58,052 nt of DNA from a virus, in IMG/VR virus record IMGVR_UViG_3300036770_003243, positions 1-58,052 of that record. One strand, written 5' to 3'. The translations under genes and the position numbers were made by a program. Shown here in pieces: positions 22,532 through 29,386 of this stretch (its first letter is position 1; the number at the start of each line of letters is the position of its first letter). The notes below the pieces were generated by a model, which was not told the DNA's origin, made no database searches, and saw nothing but the letters and a program-made list of their open reading frames with translations.

Positions 22532-22758
22532 TCGAGCAGGCCCGCGCAAATTGGATCACTTGGGAGCAGCGAATCAACCTGCTGGCCGCCATCGATGCGG
22601 TCATCTCGGCCCGCGTTGCAACCTACTACGGGCACTCGATCAGCCCTGCCATCACCGCCGAACTGGCCAAGCTGGCGCTCGATCAGGTGGAGGCGTACCT
22701 CGCCAAGCCAGTCCAAGTGCAGGCCGACACTGTGACCATCACCGACCACAGGGGGTAG
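22528..22758 (+). CDS. Small helical protein, unknown
   Basis: 76 residues; GTG start overlapping the lipoprotein stop (GTGA). Helical (ARANWITWEQRINLLAAIDA, ITAELAKLALDQVEAYLAKP) with a short beta-type tail. No family recognised; part of the lysis-like cassette by position. Confidence 0.55.
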   Translation: MIEQARANWITWEQRINLLAAIDAVISARVATYYGHSISPAITAELAKLALDQVEAYLAKPVQVQADTVTITDHRG

Positions 22759-22759
22759 C

Positions 22760-22957
22760 ATGAATCTGCCAGCCAAGGCGCCCAAGCCAGCCCACCTCTC
22801 AGTCACAATCTGGGGGCTGGTGTCCGTTGCCGTGGGCATTGCCCTCAGGATTGCCGTCGCCAACGGGGTCAAGCTCGCTGGGGCGGAGGATGAGATCCCC
22901 GCACTGCTTGAGGGCATCGGCGTGCTGATCGCAGGGTACGGACGCATCCGCAAGTAG
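22760..22957 (+). CDS. Two-helix membrane protein, holin-like
   Basis: 65 residues. Two hydrophobic segments (VTIWGLVSVAVGIALRIAVA and IPALLEGIGVLIAGYGRI) with a short loop between and a basic end, as in many class II holins. Follows the M15 peptidase and lipoprotein genes. Confidence 0.6.
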   Translation: MNLPAKAPKPAHLSVTIWGLVSVAVGIALRIAVANGVKLAGAEDEIPALLEGIGVLIAGYGRIRK

Positions 22958-22964
22958 GAGCCTC

Positions 22965-23618
22965 ATGCCAAGCGCGGTCATCATTGGCGACAGCCACGTG
23001 GACGACTGGTCGCCGTTCGGAACCCGTCTCGCCAAGAACCTCAAGGCCGCCGGGTACGATGTGACCAAGCTCGGAGTCGGTGCAACCAGCACGGGCTCAT
23101 GGGCATACGGCAAGGCATGCCGTCCGAACAAGTCCAAGTGCGTAGACGTCGAGACGGATGTCCCCAAGGGCGCGGACGTCCTGCTGATCAGCCTCGGGAC
23201 CAACGACGCAGCCAACGCCCAAGCAGCCAAGTCGGACAGAGCCGCAGCCGCTGCCAAGACGACGGCGCGGATAAAGGCCATGGCCGAGAAGTACGAGGCC
23301 AAGCGCACCATCTGGATCCTGCCCCCGTGGCAGCGGGGCAACGTCAAGCACTACACGCAGGAGGCGATGGACTTCCTCTACGAGGTGGCGCAAGACGCGG
23401 GGGTGGAGCTGTTCGACAGCCGCGCCGCCACAGAGGCGCTGGTCAAGGGTGGCAGTGGCGACGGCGTCCACCTGCTCGGCAAGGGCGCTTCCGCTTGGGC
23501 CGACGCAGTTGCGGCTCAGGTCAAGGGAGAGGCCAAGGTGGCGGATGCGGGGTTCCCCATCTGGCCGATCCTGATAGCCGTTGTCGCCGGTGTAGTGCTG
23601 GCACGCCGCAAGGGCTAG
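22965..23618 (+). CDS. Tail-anchored SGNH/GDSL-family hydrolase
   Basis: 217 residues; ATG after AGGAGCCTC. Canonical blocks: GDSHVDDW (nucleophile Ser), GVGATSTGSW (Gly), ISLGTNDA (Asn) and SGDGVHLLGKGA (Asp/His pair). Such enzymes deacylate or de-esterify carbohydrates and lipids. A C-terminal membrane helix (PIWPILIAVVAGVVLA) and tail RRKG anchor it, as in the virion-type proteins. It may trim host surface or murein esters during entry or lysis. Confidence 0.82.
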   Translation: MPSAVIIGDSHVDDWSPFGTRLAKNLKAAGYDVTKLGVGATSTGSWAYGKACRPNKSKCVDVETDVPKGADVLLISLGTNDAANAQAAKSDRAAAAAKTTARIKAMAEKYEAKRTIWILPPWQRGNVKHYTQEAMDFLYEVAQDAGVELFDSRAATEALVKGGSGDGVHLLGKGASAWADAVAAQVKGEAKVADAGFPIWPILIAVVAGVVLARRKG

Positions 23619-23899
23619 GACTGCCCGCTCCAACGCCTGCCGAGATAGTTGCCGATGGCAAACGCTGCAAAGTCGGCGGCTTTGTTGGACAGAGGCTCGA
23701 TCTCCCGCTTGCGCAACAGGCCCGACCGCTGCGAGAACAGCAGGCTGTAGATGATGTCGGTGGTGAGTGCGATGCCAAGGGCGCGGAGCATGGTCACCTC
23801 GGCCAGTCCCGTGGCAAGGCCTGAGCTGAAGTGGATCACGGTCCAAGGATCGAGGACGGCGTAGTCATCGGGGTGCTTGGCGTAGAGCTTGACGTTCAT
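23615..23899 (-). CDS. Small membrane protein
   Basis: 94 residues; ATG at 23899. DPWTVIHFSSGLATGLAEV and ALGIALTTDIIYSLLF form two hydrophobic helices, followed by a polar helix and the end GNYLGRRWSGQS. The DPWxxxHFxxG phrase recurs in small phage and bacterial membrane proteins of unknown role. Converges with the SGNH gene with a 4-base overlap. Confidence 0.6.
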   Translation of the reverse strand: MNVKLYAKHPDDYAVLDPWTVIHFSSGLATGLAEVTMLRALGIALTTDIIYSLLFSQRSGLLRKREIEPLSNKAADFAAFAIGNYLGRRWSGQS

Positions 23900-24321
23900 G
23901 GTACCCCGTAAGTGCGGCAGCGGTGCGCCCACGCCAGCACAGTGAGTTCGACCACAGCGGCCCCCGCCAGTGCGTTGCGCCAGATGTGCTCCCGCTCTCC
24001 AGCCAAGTGCAGCGACCCCGCGATGACCGCTGATCTGGCCAAGTAGGTGGCGGCAATGGCCAGCGGGTTGGCGCTCACGGCTGCACGGGCGGACGGGACG
24101 TCACCCGTCAAGAGCACCGAGCCGATGACACCGGCCTCGACGCCGACCGATCCGACGATGGACTTCTTGAGCAGCGACTCGCGCTCTCCCGCCAGATACA
24201 TGCCAAGGGCAAGCAGGCCAGCACGGCTGGCGGTCCACGCCGCACTCCCCACGACGCCCTCGGCCTTGCCTTGCAGGAGCGCGGCGGCATGCCGGCCAGT
24301 CGGGAAGTCGCAGGGTCTCAT
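23896..24321 (-). CDS. Membrane protein with internal duplication
   Basis: 141 residues; ATG at 24321. The sequence YLAGERESLLKKSIVGSVGV and the later HLAGEREHIWRNALAGAAVV show a ~60-residue repeat, each with one membrane helix after LAGERE. Possible membrane pore or scaffold; unknown. Coupled with both neighbours. Confidence 0.6.
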   Translation of the reverse strand: MRPCDFPTGRHAAALLQGKAEGVVGSAAWTASRAGLLALGMYLAGERESLLKKSIVGSVGVEAGVIGSVLLTGDVPSARAAVSANPLAIAATYLARSAVIAGSLHLAGEREHIWRNALAGAAVVELTVLAWAHRCRTYGVP

Positions 24322-24563
24322 ACGCCACCGAACGGGGGTGGGGGCGGAGGCTCGCGATGGAGACCCCAAGATGCCAACAAGGCATCCACCTCATCGGGCA
24401 AGCAGTATCCGTACTGGATCGCGTCCTCAGGCACCCACTCGCCCCACGATGCACCAATGTAGCCAGCGGGCTGGTCTGTTGCGTCCAGCACAGGTACGTC
24501 TGCCACATCGCATGGGGGGGCGTAAGCGTCGGTGGTCGAGCGGTGGAACACGGTCAAGTTCAT
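24318..24563 (-). CDS. Small acidic protein with poly-Pro end
   Basis: 81 residues; ATG at 24563 overlapping the stop of the lectin-like gene. YIGASWGEWVPEDAIQYGYC, then HREPPPPPPFGGV. Its position right after the receptor-type protein suggests a chaperone or cap for it, but no family is recognised. Confidence 0.5.
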   Translation of the reverse strand: MNLTVFHRSTTDAYAPPCDVADVPVLDATDQPAGYIGASWGEWVPEDAIQYGYCLPDEVDALLASWGLHREPPPPPPFGGV

Positions 24564-25336
24564 GCAATCCCCGCACGTTGCGAGAGAAGGATCGACAAAT
24601 CGAACGCCTGCCTTGCTGCGGACGCCCCGCGCAGGACAAGGACAGACGACAGCCACCCATTGACGGCGAACGCCGCGCCGTTATTGCGGGAGCCAATGTA
24701 GTTCTGCAAGCTGCCAAACGTGCCGGTGTTGTTCGCTGTCGACCACGGGGTGAGGGTAACGCTCACCCCGTTCTGGTACGAGGCCAGCTCGGAGACTGCG
24801 GGGGCGGCTTTGTCGAAGATGGATGCGTTGCACAGCCAACGGTTCTGAGCGGAAGCCTGCGATGCGCCTGAGTACCCCGCATTTCCCTGCAACGCCAAGC
24901 CTGCCTCGGTGGATCGCCCGTACACCACGAATCCCTGCTGGGTGTAGTTGAAGTCGGTGGACCGCTCGAACAGATTCTTGTTTGTGGAATCAGTCAACCA
25001 CCTGACGGTGTAAACCGACACCGCTTGGTCGTTCCACGTCGTCGACGGAGTCACTAGGCAATCGTTGACCCCGTCAAACTGCATCGACGGGATGTTATCC
25101 TTGGATGCGTGCAGCGGCTGCTTGCTGGACAGGGCCTGTGTGGCGTTGGCTGATCCGATCAAGTCCGACCAAGCCCCCACTGCGGTTCCGTAGGGGACTG
25201 GGTTGGATGCGGCATCCAGCCACAGGAGGATCAAGGGGGAGAAGTACCAGCGGATCTGCCCCCCAGCAAACGTGGACCGCTGCTGGCGGGGGGCGAATCG
25301 GTTGGCCGTCCGTGCTTGTCTGGCCTGCAAGATCAT
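24560..25336 (-). CDS. LamG/concanavalin-like lectin domain protein (probable receptor-binding spike)
   Basis: 258 residues. LILLWLDAASNPVPYGTAV, then WSDLIGSANATQ, then MQFDGVNDCLVTPS, with an end pattern NGWLSSVLVLRG, follows the LamG-like jelly-roll found in phage tail and spike proteins (W-L-D-A, W-x-D, F-D-G-x-N-D). Expected to bind glycans on the host surface. With the adjacent 121-residue protein it could form the spike. It is transcribed opposite to, and far from, the capsid genes, which suits an exchangeable host-range module. Confidence 0.7.
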   Translation of the reverse strand: MILQARQARTANRFAPRQQRSTFAGGQIRWYFSPLILLWLDAASNPVPYGTAVGAWSDLIGSANATQALSSKQPLHASKDNIPSMQFDGVNDCLVTPSTTWNDQAVSVYTVRWLTDSTNKNLFERSTDFNYTQQGFVVYGRSTEAGLALQGNAGYSGASQASAQNRWLCNASIFDKAAPAVSELASYQNGVSVTLTPWSTANNTGTFGSLQNYIGSRNNGAAFAVNGWLSSVLVLRGASAARQAFDLSILLSQRAGIA

Positions 25337-25343
25337 GACGGCC

Positions 25344-25709
25344 TCAGTAGGTGACGCCTTGGATCAGGATGCCCGCGCTCACGCCCGCACCAACGGGGCT
25401 CAGGACGCGGCAGAAGATGCGGCTGACACCGCGCATCTCAAGCTGGAAGAACCCACCGCCGTTGACGGTGAGCACGGTCGTCTGCGGGACGTCTGTGTAG
25501 AGGAACCACGTGTTGGGCACGGAATTGTAGACGTAGAACAACACGTCGAAACTGGTACCGCCAGACAGCCCCACCCACGCATTGATGAATCGCAGCTGCT
25601 GGGTATCGAAGCCGATCGTGCCGGGGTTGGCCGCGCCGATGGGCGATCCATTGTCCGCTACGAGCGGGCCTACGCTTCCGAGCGTCGTAACCTTGGGGCC
25701 AAATGACAT
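25344..25709 (-). CDS. Beta-rich structural protein, probable spike base
   Basis: 121 residues; ATG at 25709. Continuous beta pattern (FDTQQLRFINAWVGLSGGTS, VLFYVYNSVPNTWFLYTD, RIFCRVLSPVGAGVSAG). Resembles in style the + strand minor protein at 50983. Its place before the LamG-like gene suggests it links the receptor-binding domain to the capsid vertex. Confidence 0.55.
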   Translation of the reverse strand: MSFGPKVTTLGSVGPLVADNGSPIGAANPGTIGFDTQQLRFINAWVGLSGGTSFDVLFYVYNSVPNTWFLYTDVPQTTVLTVNGGGFFQLEMRGVSRIFCRVLSPVGAGVSAGILIQGVTY

Positions 25710-25712
25710 CTG

Positions 25713-25907
25713 CTACCTCAGGGCGATTGCGTACAAGGCGCATCCACGATGGTAGGCCACCCACGTGGCCTCGTTCCAGTAGTATCGATCCCCAGCCTCA
25801 ATCTGGCAACGGCATTCACGGCAGATCATGGCAAAATGCGAGGATCGCTTCTCCCACTTGGTGCCGTCTTGCTCCAGAACCTCAAGAGTGCCGTCCGTCT
25901 TTACCAT
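25713..25907 (-). CDS. Small zinc-finger-like protein
   Basis: 64 residues; ATG at 25907, overlapping the end of the methyltransferase gene by 7 bases. MICRECRCQIEAGDRYYWN, then YHRGCALYA: a C-x2-C plus H-x3-C pattern like small treble-clef or LIM-type fingers. Unknown role. Confidence 0.6.
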   Translation of the reverse strand: MVKTDGTLEVLEQDGTKWEKRSSHFAMICRECRCQIEAGDRYYWNEATWVAYHRGCALYAIALR

Positions 25908-27109
25908 AGCGTCCCCTGTTTGGGCGAGATCTTGGCGTCCTTGACCTTGCCATCTTGGACAATGATGCGCCGCTTGCGGGCGGCTTCGATGCGGCTGCGG
26001 GCGATGTCGATGTGCAATGGCTCAAGCTCAAGGCCGACGAAGTGGAACCCCTCCAGCACCGCCGCGATGCCCGTGCTTCCCGATCCCATGAAGGGGTCGA
26101 GTACAGTCCCCCCTTGGGGGCACAAGAGGCGGCAAAGGTACCGCATCAGGTCCACGGGCTTGACGGTGGGGTGTACGTTGGCGCGGCCTTCCATCGGCTT
26201 GTTCTTGAAGTCCAGCAGGTTAGTGGCCGTGGCCTCCTTGCGCGGCATGTCCTCCAGACCCGCCTCGCGCTCCCAGACGGGGGCCTTGGCGGTGTAGAAG
26301 AACCGGGATGGTTGGTCCTCGCATGCCTCGTCCAGAGCGATAGCGGCTTCATCATCCAGCAGGACGTTGGCGGGCCAGCGGCCAGTCTTGAACCCCGTCT
26401 GCACTCGCCCCGTGTTTGGCGCGGCCATGGCCACGTTGACCGACTTGACCGTGCCGTCGCTACGGGTACAGAGCATCTCGTCGTCCCCGATGCGGCAGGC
26501 GTCGATGTTCATGGCCCCCGTCCCCCATCGCAGGACGTTCTTGGCGACATTGCCATCGATGGGCTTGCGGGCGAGCACCGCAGGCTCGACCGCTGGCTTG
26601 AGAGCCGTGCCCCAGCCGTCCCACTTGCGGGCGTCCTCCGTGGCGGGCTCAGTGACCGTGACGACCGTCTGCCCCGCGCCACCGACTGGGAACCCGCTTG
26701 GAGTGCCGTAGTTTGCCGCCCCGTTGTAGGTGCCGATCACCTTGCGCTCCGCGCCCGCCGCCTTGTCGATGGCCTTGCTGATGTCGAGGCTCTTCGGGAA
26801 CCCACTGCCGTACATCCACATGATGCAGTCGCGGATCTCAAACCCGGCGTCCTCGATGGCCACGGCCATGCGGTGGTAGCTGCGGGTCGCCCCGAATGCC
26901 GCCAAGTGCCCCCCGGGCTTGAGCACCCTGTACACTTGACGCCACAGATCCACGCTGTAGGCGATCCCCGTTGAGTCCCACTTGCGGCCCATGAACCCGA
27001 TCTCGTACGGGGGGTCGCAAACCACCGCGTCAATCGAGCAGTCAGCCATGTGCGGCAGGAGATCCAGATTGTTGCCGCAACGCAGATCGATCTTGAGTTC
27101 CGTGTCCAT
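25901..27109 (-). CDS. DNA methyltransferase, DPPY type, with long insert
   Basis: 402 residues; ATG at 27109 after AAGGAGGGGG. Motif IV is AVVCDPPYEIGFMGRKWD; HPTVKPVDLMRYLCRL and VLDPFMGSGSTGIAAV give the C-terminal AdoMet-binding part. Between them lies a ~200-residue target-recognition region with several Cys. Similar architectures methylate adenine N6 or cytosine N4. No cognate endonuclease is seen. Probably protects phage DNA or regulates genes. Confidence 0.9.
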   Translation of the reverse strand: MDTELKIDLRCGNNLDLLPHMADCSIDAVVCDPPYEIGFMGRKWDSTGIAYSVDLWRQVYRVLKPGGHLAAFGATRSYHRMAVAIEDAGFEIRDCIMWMYGSGFPKSLDISKAIDKAAGAERKVIGTYNGAANYGTPSGFPVGGAGQTVVTVTEPATEDARKWDGWGTALKPAVEPAVLARKPIDGNVAKNVLRWGTGAMNIDACRIGDDEMLCTRSDGTVKSVNVAMAAPNTGRVQTGFKTGRWPANVLLDDEAAIALDEACEDQPSRFFYTAKAPVWEREAGLEDMPRKEATATNLLDFKNKPMEGRANVHPTVKPVDLMRYLCRLLCPQGGTVLDPFMGSGSTGIAAVLEGFHFVGLELEPLHIDIARSRIEAARKRRIIVQDGKVKDAKISPKQGTLW

Positions 27110-27122
27110 GTCCCCCTCCTTG

Positions 27123-27320
27123 TCAGAAGATGCGGACGGCCCCGCAGTACTTGCACCTGTCGATCTCATCGTAGCTGTGGTAGCGCCGCCCATTGATGCA
27201 TTCAGGCACCCGCCGCTTGACCATGCGGGTGCGGCGGTCCTTCTGGTAGCACGGCCAGCACAGGCCCTTGGCGGCAATGTCGCTGTGCGGGTTCTTGCAG
27301 GACGGGTTGGTGCAAGTCAC
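27123..27320 (-). CDS. Zinc-finger protein, paralogue of the gene at 18925
   Basis: 65 residues; GTG at 27320 overlaps the upstream stop. CTNPSCKNPHSDIAAKGLCWPC, then KRRVPECINGRRYHSYDE, then CKYCGAVRIF. Same order of cysteines and RRVP core as the 71-residue protein at 18925-19140. Lies directly upstream of a methyltransferase gene, 13 bases apart. Confidence 0.62.
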   Translation of the reverse strand: MTCTNPSCKNPHSDIAAKGLCWPCYQKDRRTRMVKRRVPECINGRRYHSYDEIDRCKYCGAVRIF

Positions 27321-27556
27321 TGTGCCCCCCCGTTCGGATCCTCTGGGATGAACATGCCCGGCCATCCAGAGGCGTTGCCCAGCATGATCTCGACCTTGTC
27401 GAGGGCCTCTTGGGCGTTGCGGTAGCCCGCCTTGGCGCGGAGAAAGTGCTGGATGTCCCCCTCCTGCCGCGAGTTCTCGGACTGCTCAAGCTCCCAGAGC
27501 CATCGATCCCTGCACTCGTCCAGCAGCTTCTGCAATGCGATCAAGTCCTCGACCAT
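27317..27556 (-). CDS. Small coiled-coil protein
   Basis: 79 residues. LIALQKLLDECRDRWLWELE and AGYRNAQEALDKVEIMLGN form two helices, probably an antiparallel hairpin. GTGA coupling to the zinc-finger gene. Unknown. Confidence 0.55.
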   Translation of the reverse strand: MVEDLIALQKLLDECRDRWLWELEQSENSRQEGDIQHFLRAKAGYRNAQEALDKVEIMLGNASGWPGMFIPEDPNGGAQ

Positions 27557-27583
27557 TGGATCCTCCTTGCCCCTTACGCCGAA

Positions 27584-27609
27584 GCCTGCGGGGGTCTCCC
27601 CCCGCAGGC
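27584..27609. terminator. Strong stem-loop, probable terminator
   Basis: GCCTGCGGGGG (27584-27594) pairs perfectly with CCCCCGCAGGC (27599-27609) around a 4-base loop, in the gap downstream of the DUF932-like gene. It likely ends the unit driven by promoter D. Confidence 0.7.
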
Positions 27610-27637
27610 CCGGACTTTGCCTTGCGGCCCCGCGCCG

Positions 27638-28429
27638 CTAGTCAATCTCAAGCGTAGGGCGGTCGGCCAGCAGCCGCTCCCCCGCATCTGTCAGGCGCGG
27701 CACCCCGCCGCGAGCCCGCTCAAGCTCGGCCTCCATAAAGCCGTTCACGTCGGTCAGACGGTCGATCATCAGGTTGGCAGCGCCGCGCTTGCAGCCCTCG
27801 GTGAAGGCTTGGTACACGCCAAAGAGGCTGCGGCCAAAGCCGTGGAGATCCTCCTCCCACGCGTCCATGGCCAGCGTCACTTGCTGCGGCTTGATCACGT
27901 CGTGGCCCAAGGCGCGGCCCATGATCTCGTAGCCCCGATCGAGGTCTACCGGGTACTGCCGCATCTGCCGCCACATCTCGGACAGCGACTTGGAGGCAAC
28001 CACCCCGCCCTGCACCGCGCCGTCGCAAAGGTCGCGGATGTCGCGCAGCACGTTCTTTGTGTGCTTGCGCTGCACGTGCAGGGCGTCGCCGCGCAGGGCG
28101 AGGTTATCGCATACGAGCACCCTCGCGCCGCCGACGTAGGCAACCTTGAGGGTCTTGTCGTAGGAGTTGCGCCCCGCGATGGTGAAGCCCTGATCCTCCC
28201 CTGTGTCGTAGGTGAGGGCAAAGAAGAATTGGGCACCGTCCTTGTTGAGGCCGTATTGCTCGCTGCGCAGCTTGTACCCCAAGCGGTAGTCCACGATCTC
28301 CTTGGCCAAGTCAACCACGTCGCCGTGCGCGATCGGCTGGTAGCTGCTGGTCGCCTCTGGCTTCCAGACCAAGTCTACCTGCTCGCGGGTCACCATCTCG
28401 CCACCACAGTGCAGAATCATCCCTTGCAT
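27638..28429 (-). CDS. DUF932-like phage/plasmid protein
   Basis: 263 residues; ATG at 28429 after AGGAGGATACG. YDKTLKVAYVGGARVLVCDN, then LALRGDALHVQRKHTKNVLR and the later DLHGFGRSLFGVYQAFTEG fit the DUF932 family carried by many plasmids and phages (role unknown, often beside anti-restriction genes). Transcribed alone from promoter D and closed by a strong stem-loop, so probably an abundant early protein. Confidence 0.75.
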   Translation of the reverse strand: MQGMILHCGGEMVTREQVDLVWKPEATSSYQPIAHGDVVDLAKEIVDYRLGYKLRSEQYGLNKDGAQFFFALTYDTGEDQGFTIAGRNSYDKTLKVAYVGGARVLVCDNLALRGDALHVQRKHTKNVLRDIRDLCDGAVQGGVVASKSLSEMWRQMRQYPVDLDRGYEIMGRALGHDVIKPQQVTLAMDAWEEDLHGFGRSLFGVYQAFTEGCKRGAANLMIDRLTDVNGFMEAELERARGGVPRLTDAGERLLADRPTLEID

Positions 28430-28506
28430 CGTATCCTCCTTGAGTCCTTGTCCGTGTCCTTGTCCGTCTACCCGCCGCCGGGGCACCGTGCCCCAGCGAC
28501 AGGTAG

Positions 28507-28535
28507 AGCATAGCAGTTCTGAAGTTTCTTGTCAA
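28507..28535 (-). promoter_or_regulatory. Strong repeated promoter, copy D
   Basis: - strand TTGACA (28530-28535), 17 bases, TATGCT (28507-28512). The leader has GGGGC-ACCGT-GCCCC in place of the CCAGC arms of the other copies, then a GGACAAGGACAC-like run before the ribosome site. Different arm sequence with conserved pairing suggests the leader hairpin matters as structure. Confidence 0.82.
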
Positions 28536-28702
28536 GCCCCCATGGCGACAACGCTGGCAAGGGCCAGCGCGCTCCCCAAGAGCAGCAGCGCCCACTCACA
28601 GGCCGTCTCGACGCGCTCGCGCACGATCCGATCGCGCTCGCAGGCTGGGCAGGCAAAGGGGGCGGGGGTGTTGCGGCGGTTCTGCTGGCAAAGGTGCTGC
28701 AT
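28532..28702 (-). CDS. Small Cys-containing membrane protein
   Basis: 56 residues; ATG at 28702 preferred for AAGAGGA upstream. FACPACERDRIVRERVETAC is followed by one helix (WALLLLGSALALASVVAM) at the C-terminus. Zinc knuckle on the cytoplasmic side likely. Its stop lies within the -35 region of promoter D. Confidence 0.6.
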   Translation of the reverse strand: MQHLCQQNRRNTPAPFACPACERDRIVRERVETACEWALLLLGSALALASVVAMGA

Positions 28703-28745
28703 CGGTTCCTCTTGCAATCTCGCCGCTTCCTTGCGGCGTGAGGCA

Positions 28746-28773
28746 ATCGTAGCACGATCGGAAGTGCTGTCAA
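28746..28773 (-). promoter_or_regulatory. Candidate promoter for the gene at 28532
   Basis: - strand TTGACA (28768-28773), 16 bases, TACGAT (28746-28751). It diverges from the + strand candidate at 28787. Confidence 0.55.
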
Positions 28774-28786
28774 GAATTCTGCACTG

Positions 28787-28814
28787 TTGCGAATTTCGCG
28801 GACGGCGTTAGGAT
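28787..28814 (+). promoter_or_regulatory. Candidate promoter for the lipoprotein gene
   Basis: TTGCGA (28787-28792), 16 bases, TAGGAT (28809-28814), 18 bases before the ATG at 28832. Confidence 0.45.
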
Positions 28815-28831
28815 CAGGGGCGGAGGTTCTC

Positions 28832-29014
28832 ATGCGTTGCTTCGCCGTTGCCTGTGTCCTGCTCATGTCCTGTTCCAAGGCCAGCGCGCCTGAGGCTTCC
28901 GCTGACGCGGGCAGCGTGGTTGAGGCGGGGGAAACAGCCACGCTGCCTGCGGACGCTACCGCAGCGGCACCCGCCGAAGATGTGACCCTCGCCCAAGACT
29001 CCACCGGGGTCTAG
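28832..29014 (+). CDS. Short lipoprotein
   Basis: 60 residues; ATG at 28832 after GGAGGTTCTC. MRCFAVACVLLMSCSKAS has a compact signal with lipobox LMSC; the mature part is Ala/Glu/Asp-rich and disordered. Immediately followed by a coiled-coil tail-anchored protein, so the two could act as a spanin-like pair or as envelope decoration. Confidence 0.65.
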   Translation: MRCFAVACVLLMSCSKASAPEASADAGSVVEAGETATLPADATAAAPAEDVTLAQDSTGV

Positions 29015-29386
29015 ATGGCCACGTCGCCCGCCCGCCGCCCCAAGGAATCACAGGCGGGGCCACCAGACGGTTGGCAATCTTGGGGCCAGCACGTCTTGAG
29101 CGAGCTTGAGCGCTTGTCGCATGCCGTCGAGTCCGTCCGCGAGCAGGTTGCCGAGATCCGCCAAGACGGACGCGTGGCCCAGCACACCAGCGAGATCGAG
29201 GATCTCAAGGTGTGGCGCAAGGCGCACGACGAGGTAGCCACCCCCAGCCAGCTGGGCAAAGCACTTGACAAGATTGACGACCTGCGCACCACCCAGATCA
29301 AAGCCTACACCCTGATGGCGGTCGGCCAAGTCCTCCTGACCGCGCTTGGGGGTATCGTCCTCTGGTGGCTCAAGAAGGCTGGCTAG
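29015..29386 (+). CDS. Coiled-coil tail-anchored protein (XhlA-like)
   Basis: 123 residues, starting one base after the lipoprotein stop. ELERLSHAVESVREQVAEIR is a coiled coil and ALDKIDDLRTTQIKAYTLMA leads into one helix (VGQVLLTALGGIVLWWL) with the tail KKAG. The layout is that of XhlA/hemolysin-type lysis accessory proteins. Overlaps the convergent ATPase gene end by four bases. Confidence 0.65.
   Translation: MATSPARRPKESQAGPPDGWQSWGQHVLSELERLSHAVESVREQVAEIRQDGRVAQHTSEIEDLKVWRKAHDEVATPSQLGKALDKIDDLRTTQIKAYTLMAVGQVLLTALGGIVLWWLKKAG

Noticed and set aside
27410-28513. 367-codon + strand frame
   Set aside because: Antisense of the DUF932-like gene and promoter D.
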